Shown here: positions 9,856-16,634 of the stretch, one piece after another
How positions within the stretch are numbered: position 1 is the first letter of the stretch
How the letters are laid out: the number at the start of each line of letters is the position of its first letter
Assembly (NCBI GenBank): GCA_020636775.1
Contig: JACJXF010000002.1
Location: 124,001-188,000 of the forward strand
Origin: Bacteroidales bacterium
Lineage (GTDB): Bacteria; Bacteroidota; Bacteroidia; Bacteroidales; GCA-2748055
DNA length: 64,000 bases
Direction of reading: 5' to 3'
Translations under genes and position numbers: made by a program
Notes under the pieces: generated by a model
What the model saw: the letters and a program-made list of their open reading frames with translations, nothing else
The model's database searches: none
Told to the model about the DNA's origin: nothing

Positions 9856-9945
9856 GGTTCTGAACGATAAAATTCCGGTTCTGAACGACAAATTATCGGT
9901 TCCGATCGGATAAAAAACGGTTCCGAATTACTAATATGTGGTTCG
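9856..9945 (+). repeat. 21-bp phased degenerate tandem repeats (at least 4 units)
   Basis: GGTTC begins at exactly 9856, 9877, 9898 (GGTTCC), 9919 (GGTTCC) and 9940. The first two units also share GGTTCTGAACGA. A constant 21-bp step is two helical turns, so the GGTTC elements would lie on one face of the DNA. The array sits directly upstream of the decayed recombinase, consistent with integrase or accessory-protein binding sites, but no binding protein is identified. Confidence 0.75.
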
Positions 9946-9983
9946 TATTGGGTTGGAATTGGAATTGGATTGTGAAAAATTAG

Positions 9984-10331
9984 TGAGCATTTGTATACTT
10001 ACTTAATCCTAAAGATTCATCCTCAAAAAATGAATGACAGGATTAAAGAATTAGCAAGAGATGTAGGGATAACTGATCCCATTCAAATCGAAAAATTTAA
10101 AGGAGGTAAGTGGATTAATGAAACAGGCCCCAATTGTGACCTTATCATGTCCCATACTGCAAGAAGGTCGGGATGTATAAATTTATTAAAGATAGGATCC
10201 AACCAATTACAATTATGAAGATCTTTGGTCATAAAACCGAACGGGAATTACTAAAATATATCCGGATCTCTCCCCAAGAAAATGCTGATGGATTGATGAA
10301 TAATCCAAATTTCAATAAACCGTGCTGGTAA
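9984..10331 (+). pseudogene. Decayed tyrosine recombinase, C-terminal remnant with frameshift
   Basis: Two frames together give the C-terminal catalytic region of a Bacteroidota tyrosine recombinase. The first frame (readable from TTG 9991) contains KMNDRIKELA and HTARRSG. After about 10172 the homologous reading continues in another frame with KIFGHKTERELLKYIRISPQ, stopping at TAA 10329-10331. The order HxxR, GH, Y matches the intact integrase at 23598-24836 (SHIARRS, GHTNEK, FMQYIKVS). The N-terminal core and the first catalytic Arg are absent. It cannot make a functional enzyme and marks an older integration event at the left edge of the island. Confidence 0.85.
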
Positions 10332-10463
10332 GGTTGCTCCGTTTTAATTCAAGAATATTTACCCCTAAAGATAAGGTTGAAAAAAGTAATCTTGAATTTA
10401 AACAAACCGAGTATCTTAACTGAAAAAATAAAAAGTGCTTGGAAATATATCCTTCCAACAAAA

Positions 10464-10616
10464 TTAAGAACTAGATTTCATAATTCTTCGATCAGCTACA
10501 AAACCACCATTTTCATTAAGATCATAGCCGCTACTTGAAGGATATTGAGATCGAGAATTTTGCTTAACGCTAATGAATTGTGATTTTGTTATTTTTCCAC
10601 TACTTGTATTATTCAT
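10464..10616 (-). CDS. 50-aa small protein coupled to the 469-aa island protein
   Basis: This short gene is not homologous to anything I recognise. Its ATG (10616) follows the TGA of the 469-aa gene with one base between (TGAAATG), which implies translational coupling and a real gene. The product starts MNNTSSGKITKSQF, is polar and Ser/Asn-rich, ends ADRRIMKSSS, and has no signal, cysteine or membrane segment. Length suits an antitoxin, immunity or accessory peptide, but no such function can be shown. The region between its stop and the recombinase remnant (10332-10463) appears empty. Confidence 0.6.
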   Translation of the reverse strand: MNNTSSGKITKSQFISVKQNSRSQYPSSSGYDLNENGGFVADRRIMKSSS

Positions 10617-10617
10617 T

Positions 10618-12027
10618 TCAATCTTGTTTTTGGTTATAGAAATTCCAAAATGAAGTTGTTAGTAAATCATGTCCAGATTTAACACGGTAAATACTATCAG
10701 TTCTATTTTCTTTCAAATATATATAATTTTTAAGTACATTTCCATTTCTGTCAGTCGGATTTCTTTCAACAGTAAAGCCCAAAGTATTTTGAACAGTGTC
10801 TACAACTAGAGCAATAGTATCCTTAACTGATCTTGAAACTATTACTCCATTAGCTACACCAGATTTTAAATTAACTTGTATACCCAAAGGATGTTTTTCC
10901 TTGAGTCCACTAGCTCTTCCTTCATAGTAATTTTCTACAACATCGTAAAGTTTATCTTTCAATTCTTTGATACTAATAGCACTTTTATTCTTAAAATATG
11001 ATTGAATTAAATTATCATTCCAAGCTAGATCTGGATTGAAAATTCTTAATTGATTAATAATTACTTCTTTTTCATCTACATCTTTATCAAAATCTGATAG
11101 TGCACTAAGTAAGCTATCTACATATGATTTATTCCCAATTGGTACATAAGCAATTACAACTTTCCCTTGAGCAAGTGTAGAAGCTAATTCTGAATCCTTA
11201 CCTAAAGTTTCAGATTCTTGTGCAAGGTATATTGTACATTTGGCTCTCTTTAACATCAATGCTTCGCTTAATCCTTTGTCAATCCTGTTATTACAATATG
11301 CTAAAGTTGGATTGAAGATTCTTAACTTCAAAGACTTTATTGTCTTATCATGAGAAATTTCTTTCACAAATTTATTGACCATCGCAAATTCGTGAGGTTT
11401 GCGCATTGAAGTCGCAACATATACATCAAGATGATCGGAAGCTAGATAGGCAACATCATTCTTCTTCCCGATTTCAACAATTTCTTTCCTTTTTGATTCT
11501 AACAATAGTGCCTCACTGTCGTTAGGATTTTTTTCTATCCTTTTTGCAAGTTCATCTTCAATATAATAACCTAAATAATAGGCATCTGAAGGTGCAATAT
11601 CTATTATTTCTTTTAATGGTTCATGTCTTTTAAAGTATTTATCCCGATCCTCAGGTAAATAATCATAAATCCTTTTTTCTAATACTTCATCATTTCTCGA
11701 GAGTGCTTTAAATGCGAATTTTATATTTCCATAGAAAAGTAAAGCCATTTTTGTATATTCTTCAATACCAATTTCCAAGCTTTTAAAGCTTTTGATGCTA
11801 TTCTTTGGTTCAAAATTATAACCTTCACTACTGATAAAATCAAAAAAATCTATTGATAATCTATCAATCCCTACAAGCAATAATATTTCATTAAATTGAC
11901 TATATCCAATTCCCTTTCTCGAATTGAACACTTCAATTGATAAGGTTTCACTACAGATTTTATCAGGGTTAATCGCTTTCCCCGTTAACTGTTCCAAAAG
12001 GGGCAATAGATCATTTACGGTTTTCAT
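10618..12027 (-). CDS. Nucleoside 2-deoxyribosyltransferase/TIR-like domain protein, possible defence effector
   Basis: The 469-aa AT-rich gene encodes an alpha-helical N-terminal region (about 1-195). A Rossmann-like domain (about 200-296) follows, starting DVYVATSMR and ending in KDSELASTLAQGKVVIAYV. This pattern of strand, small residues, acidic helix (D-SELA) and GK-V-IAYV resembles nucleoside deoxyribosyltransferase and TIR/SLOG-like folds, families that include NAD- or nucleotide-cleaving immune effectors. The motif LRIFNPxLAxxN occurs twice (about 235-245 and 327-339), hinting at an internal duplication. The C-terminal ~90 residues are unassigned. It heads a unit with the 50-aa gene and sits in a defence-rich island. 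The family call rests on pattern only. Confidence 0.5.
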   Translation of the reverse strand: MKTVNDLLPLLEQLTGKAINPDKICSETLSIEVFNSRKGIGYSQFNEILLLVGIDRLSIDFFDFISSEGYNFEPKNSIKSFKSLEIGIEEYTKMALLFYGNIKFAFKALSRNDEVLEKRIYDYLPEDRDKYFKRHEPLKEIIDIAPSDAYYLGYYIEDELAKRIEKNPNDSEALLLESKRKEIVEIGKKNDVAYLASDHLDVYVATSMRKPHEFAMVNKFVKEISHDKTIKSLKLRIFNPTLAYCNNRIDKGLSEALMLKRAKCTIYLAQESETLGKDSELASTLAQGKVVIAYVPIGNKSYVDSLLSALSDFDKDVDEKEVIINQLRIFNPDLAWNDNLIQSYFKNKSAISIKELKDKLYDVVENYYEGRASGLKEKHPLGIQVNLKSGVANGVIVSRSVKDTIALVVDTVQNTLGFTVERNPTDRNGNVLKNYIYLKENRTDSIYRVKSGHDLLTTSFWNFYNQKQD

Positions 12028-12842
12028 GATTAAGGGTTTGACTATAAATCTAATAATAAATTCTTAAATGTTAAATGTATCCCAATAAATGAGCGTAATT
12101 CTCTAATAATAAATATTTGGAAAAAAAGCAGCATATCCTGTTTTCTGAGACTATTACCTAGAATAATCTATGTAGAAAAGACTATCACCTTATATATTAA
12201 TGAATTTAGAAAAATTATATAAAACTTTGGTTTGTAACATTAATTATTTCTTGAGATAAATTCAGTTACAGCCTGCATCATTAACTCAACTTGTGCCTGG
12301 TTGAATTCTTTAGTGTTTCCATGTGCGGCTTTGTTCCTTAAGTCAAGCCATGCTGTTACATTTTTTAGGTCGAGCCTGTTGTATACATCTGCATTTGAAA
12401 GTTCAGAATTTAACAGATCAGCTTTTTTAGGTTTACCAGATTTAGGATAAGTTGTTAGAATATCATTTTTGTCGCAAAGTTGCCGCAGATGTTCTTCTAA
12501 TACACACCCAATCATTACAGCTGCTGCGACTATGAAATTCTCTTTTAAAAGATGTTCAGCCATATCTAAAAAGTCAGAGAAAATTTCTGCAGACACAAGC
12601 CCTTTTAATGTTTCTAGCAAACCATGGTCAATCTCGAACTTAATTGAATTTAAAATCCCTCGTCCTTGTTCAATTTGAATTGGAACTGGTCTTCCAACAT
12701 GATGATTGAAATCAATATAATAAGGATGGTTTTCTCCGTATAGATTTAAAATAAATGAAAGAGTTGCAGTTCTAAATTCATAAAACAATTCTGGGTTTAC
12801 CCATGATTCACTAAACCTTCCAGTGTTTGACTGTCGAGAGCC

Positions 12843-12850
12843 AAGAGTTT
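12843..12850 (+). repeat. Left copy of 8-bp target site duplication (AAGAGTTT)
   Basis: AAGAGTTT abuts the left end of the IS and is repeated at 14239-14246. A preceding C also matches, so a 9-bp duplication is possible. IS256-family elements make 8-9 bp duplications. Confidence 0.8.
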
Positions 12851-14238
12851 GGTAGTGTAAAGAATTTTGTGTAAAGTTAGTAGCTGCGTCAAGGTTTAAA
12901 AAATCTTGAGTCATAAAAAACTCAAAGATTTTTTCAACCGGATTGAAAACGTTTAATTTTACAAAATGACGCAGCATTATGAAAGACAAAGACAAAAACA
13001 ACGATGATTTTGAGATCCCGCAGGAAGCACTGCGCAAGATCAAATCTCAATCAGAACTGGATGATTTCTTTCATGGTCTTTACAAACAGGCTGTTGAAGG
13101 CATGTTAAAGGCTGAAATGGAAGAGCATCTGGGTTACCAGAAGCACAAGCCAAAAGAAAAGTCCAGTGAAAACAGCCGTAACGGATATAGCAGCAAAACG
13201 CTAAAAACCAACATTGGGGATATACCATTGGATGTACCCAGGGATCGGGACTCAAGCTTTGATCCGGTTATTGTTCCCAAGCATCAGCGTATGTCGGCCC
13301 GCATTGAACAAGCCATTATTACCTTGTATTCCCGTGGCATGAGTACCCGTGATATTGAGGCAACCATCCAGGAAATGTATGGCATTGAATTAAGTGAGGG
13401 AACGGTATCCAATATTACCAACACCATTTTAGAAAATATTAAGCAATGGCAGCAGCGACCCTTAGAAAGTATCTATTTTGTGGTCTGGATGGATGGCATT
13501 GTATTAAAAGTTCGTCATAATGGCCGGGTTATCGGCAAAACGATTTATCTGATCATCGGACTTAAACAGGATGGGCTGAAAGATGTCCTTGGAATGTGGA
13601 TCTCCGAATCGGAAAGCGCATCGTTCTGGATGAGTGTGCTTACCGATCTTAAAGCCCGTGGAGTAGAAGACATCCTGATTGCCTGTACCGATAATCTTGC
13701 CGGGATACGTCAGGCTATCAATGCGGTTTTTCCTCAAACCATCTGCCAGATTTGTATTGTCCATCAAATCCGTAATAGCGCAAAATATGTGGTATGGAAA
13801 GAAAGAAAAGAATTTATGGCCGACCTTAAGCTTGTTTATGGAGCCATTAACAAGGAGGCTGCTTATGATGCCTTGGAAGATTTTGATAAAAAATGGGGCG
13901 TAAAATACGCGTATGCCATTAAATCCTGGAAGGCTAACTGGGAGGAACTCACGGCCTACTTCGATTTTCCATTGGAAATCAGAAAAATCATTTATACCAC
14001 AAATGCAATCGAAAGTGTTAATAGCGGTATCCGTAAATACACCAAAATTAAAACCGTTTTCCCTGATGACCAAGCGGCCCTGAAGGCTGTTTACCTTGCT
14101 GTTAGCAACATCCAGCTAAAATGGACGATGCCAATCAGAGAATGGGGCATTATTATTAACCAATTTGTTATTAAATTTGGAGACAGATGTCGAATATAAA
14201 CTGCAGCTACTCGTTTACACAAAAATTTTTACAGGCTC
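12851..14238 (+). mobile_element. IS256-family insertion sequence, 1388 bp
   Basis: The element has imperfect terminal inverted repeats: TGTAAAGAATTTT...GTAGCTGC at 12856-12887 matches the complement of 14203-14233. The TGTGTAAA core lies about 17 bp inside each end, as in IS256. It is flanked by AAGAGTTT direct repeats and encodes one intact DDE transposase. Insertion into the HEPN gene and the clean target duplication suggest a fairly recent, transposition-competent copy. Confidence 0.88.
12979..14199 (+). CDS. IS256-family (mutator-type) transposase
   Basis: The 406-aa protein has the Transposase_mut organisation. A DNA-binding N-terminus leads to the conserved RNGYSSKTLKT segment (about 69-79), then GTVSNIT, and the catalytic triad Asp172 (WMDGI), Asp238 (CTDNLAG) and Glu345 (TNAIESVNSGIRK). 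All three acidic residues are present, and the length is normal (about 390-420 aa). ATG 12979 lies about 130 bp inside the left end, leaving room for the inverted repeat and promoter. It performs copy-out/paste-in transposition of the surrounding element. Confidence 0.95.
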   Translation: MKDKDKNNDDFEIPQEALRKIKSQSELDDFFHGLYKQAVEGMLKAEMEEHLGYQKHKPKEKSSENSRNGYSSKTLKTNIGDIPLDVPRDRDSSFDPVIVPKHQRMSARIEQAIITLYSRGMSTRDIEATIQEMYGIELSEGTVSNITNTILENIKQWQQRPLESIYFVVWMDGIVLKVRHNGRVIGKTIYLIIGLKQDGLKDVLGMWISESESASFWMSVLTDLKARGVEDILIACTDNLAGIRQAINAVFPQTICQICIVHQIRNSAKYVVWKERKEFMADLKLVYGAINKEAAYDALEDFDKKWGVKYAYAIKSWKANWEELTAYFDFPLEIRKIIYTTNAIESVNSGIRKYTKIKTVFPDDQAALKAVYLAVSNIQLKWTMPIREWGIIINQFVIKFGDRCRI

Positions 14239-14246
14239 AAGAGTTT
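14239..14246 (+). repeat. Right copy of 8-bp target site duplication (AAGAGTTT)
   Basis: It matches 12843-12850 and abuts the right end of the IS. Confidence 0.8.
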
Positions 14247-14446
14247 TGTTTGCTAAGTCAATAAGTTGATTAACTCGATCACTTAAAAGTTTTTTGGACA
14301 TTATCATTTTAAGAATGTTTAAAATCTCTGGTAACTCTCCTGAACTGACATATTGTAATCGCAAATTAATGATGCAATAAGCATTATATGATATATTTCA
14401 ATTTTCAATCCAACTTACTGATTTCTTGTGGACGCCTAATGTTTGG

Positions 14447-16564
14447 TTATTTATTCTTTACATAACATATTGTATTTTTTATAAACGATTTGGAAATAAT
14501 CCTATTCCCATCAGAGATATTAATAATGTAAATACCATTAGCAAGTTTATTTATATCAACATTGTTATCTATATTTCGCTTTTTGATTATTATGTTTCCC
14601 TTAATATCATAAATGGAAATAATTGCCTCAATACTTAAATCCTTCAGGTAGATTATATCATTGGCTGGATTTGGATAGAAAAGAATATCATTATTAGCTA
14701 ATTCCTTATTAACATCCATATTATTAATTACAGATAATGCGATTCTCCAAATTGAATAATCATCAAAGCCCACCCATAAATATCCATCAGAAATATTCAT
14801 AGTATTTACTAATTTTTTATTAAAAGGACTTTGTATTGAAAACCACATATTTCCGTTATCAACTGAACAATAGATGCCACTTGATGTTCCTACATAAATC
14901 GTATTTTTGTAAAAAGAAATTGCATTTACGTATTTGTCAGACAGATTATTGGAAATGTTTGCCCAACTATTGCCATTATCAACCGAAAGGAAAATACCTT
15001 GGTCTAAAGTGCCTGCATACAATTTGGTATCATTAACTGCGAGACAACTAACACTTGAATTTATAATACCATTATTATCTGTTGTTCCATTGCTCACTAG
15101 TTTCCAGTTACTACCATTATCAATAGAAAGATAAATACCATTAGAATTTGTTGCGGCAAAAATGTTATTTCCAATGAAAGAAATTGATGACACATAATTA
15201 CCAGTGAGGTCCATCCCATTACTTGAAGAGATCCAATTTTTGCCGTTATCAGTTGATAGATACAATCCATTAAATGTGCCAGCAAACATATTATTACCAT
15301 TAATTGCTAAGGCGTAAACGGAAAGTCCATCTTCAGATAATCCATTATTTGCAGGAGTCCAAGATTCACCAAAGTCACTCGATAAATAAACTCCACCACC
15401 TTGTAGTCCAATAAAAATTTGGTCATTGCTTGTCGCAAAAGCTGAAACAAATAATCCATTCCATGGGTCACTTTCCAAACCATTATTTGCTTCTTCCCAT
15501 TTATCACCATTATTATTTGAACGAAAAACCCCACTCCCGCGTGTACCGAGATACATATAATTTTCATTCAATGCTATAGTCCAAACGGTTGTTTGTATTA
15601 TGTCTTGGCTAACCGATATCCAACTATTACCATTATCTATCGATCGGTATAAACCACCGGCATATGTCCCGATAAATATAGTATTTTCATTAGCAGCTAA
15701 TGAACTTACGTTTAATCCGTTTTCTGACAAGCCGTTATTCACATATGTCCAATTTTTACCATTATCTGAAGATAAAAACACACCGTTTCTAGTTCCCGCA
15801 AACAAGTTTTTACTACAAATTGCCAAGGATGTTATTGGTAATTCTTTTTTCAATGAGTCAATAAAAAACCATTTTGATTGGCTCCCGCTCTCGGTTGATA
15901 GACAAGTTCCTAAACCTCCTTCAGCGAAGAATACATAACTATCATAATTGGTTATTGAACTCCCGTATAGATTTGATCCTACCTTGGTCCAAACTTTACC
16001 ATTATCAAATGAATTTAACATCCCTTCACTGGTTCCTGCATAAATAATACTATCAATAATTTTTAAGACAGAAACGCCAATTGGATTAGTGGGAGATATT
16101 CCTTGATAAATGGGATTCCAATTATTACCATTATCGGTAGATAAAAAAATGCCGCTTCCATCTAATCCAGCAAAAATATATTCTCCTTTTACAGCAATAC
16201 TTGATACATAAGTATTAGGTAGACCATGACTTATACTTTTCCAGAAATTTCCTTTATTGTCAGATGAATAGATACCATCATAATAGGTACCAACGTAGAC
16301 TTTATCTTCACTTATTGCAATGGATGCAATATTTAAAGCTCCTTCAGAAAACCCGCTGTTAGATGCTTTCCAACTTAATCCATTATCTGTCGAGATAAAA
16401 ACACCATGTCCATGAGTTCCAACATAAATGTAGTTTGAAGATGAATCTAATGTAATTGTCGAAATAAATCCTCCATTTATTCCAGTGTTCATTGGTTGCC
16501 ATTGTGCAAATAATAGTTGAAACCAAAAAAGATTGCAAACAGCAAATAATAATAATTTTTTCAT
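14447..16564 (-). CDS. Secreted Asp-box (BNR/sortilin-like) propeller with type IX sorting domain
   Basis: The 705-aa protein has a signal peptide (LLLFAVCNLFWFQLLFA). About 13 repeats of roughly 45 residues follow, each with a SxDxGxxW Asp-box (for example STDNGLSW, SSDNGKNW, SVDNGNSW) preceded by xIYVGT-GIY strands, predicting one or two beta-propellers. The C-terminus (from about residue 625) is a type A T9SS sorting domain: FYPNPAND...DIKGN...LANGIYII. Export across the outer membrane by the type IX system is therefore likely. About eight residues extend beyond the usual FIK end. Asp-boxes alone do not prove sialidase activity, and no sialidase Arg triad is evident. It is an AT-rich cargo gene inside the island. 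Confidence 0.85.
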   Translation of the reverse strand: MKKLLLFAVCNLFWFQLLFAQWQPMNTGINGGFISTITLDSSSNYIYVGTHGHGVFISTDNGLSWKASNSGFSEGALNIASIAISEDKVYVGTYYDGIYSSDNKGNFWKSISHGLPNTYVSSIAVKGEYIFAGLDGSGIFLSTDNGNNWNPIYQGISPTNPIGVSVLKIIDSIIYAGTSEGMLNSFDNGKVWTKVGSNLYGSSITNYDSYVFFAEGGLGTCLSTESGSQSKWFFIDSLKKELPITSLAICSKNLFAGTRNGVFLSSDNGKNWTYVNNGLSENGLNVSSLAANENTIFIGTYAGGLYRSIDNGNSWISVSQDIIQTTVWTIALNENYMYLGTRGSGVFRSNNNGDKWEEANNGLESDPWNGLFVSAFATSNDQIFIGLQGGGVYLSSDFGESWTPANNGLSEDGLSVYALAINGNNMFAGTFNGLYLSTDNGKNWISSSNGMDLTGNYVSSISFIGNNIFAATNSNGIYLSIDNGSNWKLVSNGTTDNNGIINSSVSCLAVNDTKLYAGTLDQGIFLSVDNGNSWANISNNLSDKYVNAISFYKNTIYVGTSSGIYCSVDNGNMWFSIQSPFNKKLVNTMNISDGYLWVGFDDYSIWRIALSVINNMDVNKELANNDILFYPNPANDIIYLKDLSIEAIISIYDIKGNIIIKKRNIDNNVDINKLANGIYIINISDGNRIISKSFIKNTICYVKNK

Positions 16565-16634
16565 TTTGAGTTATTAAGAATGATTTATTAAACTTTAGCT
16601 ACAAGAATATTTAAGATTGTATAGGAGTATTATT

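Larger units (their letters stand above)
12240..14307 (-). pseudogene. HEPN-domain protein gene, split by the IS256-family element
   Basis: The 3' part (12240-12850) encodes residues from TLGSRQSNTG to the stop. Its C-terminal half has MIGCVLEEHLRQL and the HEPN motif Rx4H in LDLRNKAAHG, typical of HEPN ribonucleases or RNA-binding helpers. Removing the IS (12851-14238) and one copy of the 8-bp target duplication joins this in frame to 14247-14307, whose minus strand reads MIMSKKLLSDRVNQLIDLAN. The restored protein would be about 225 aa. The frame stays open for about 25 codons above that ATG, so the start is not certain. The N-terminus that can be read through the IS end (from 13043) is element sequence, not native. 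Confidence 0.8.

Noticed and set aside
9856..9945. CRISPR array
   Set aside because: Units are contiguous at 21 bp with no separate spacers and poorly conserved apart from GGTTC; no cas genes in the window.
12851..13043. N-terminus of the HEPN-gene frame as an open frame (MILRSASCG to FTQNSLHYQ)
   Set aside because: This part is the left end of the IS256 element read through by chance; the native 5' end is found beyond 14246.
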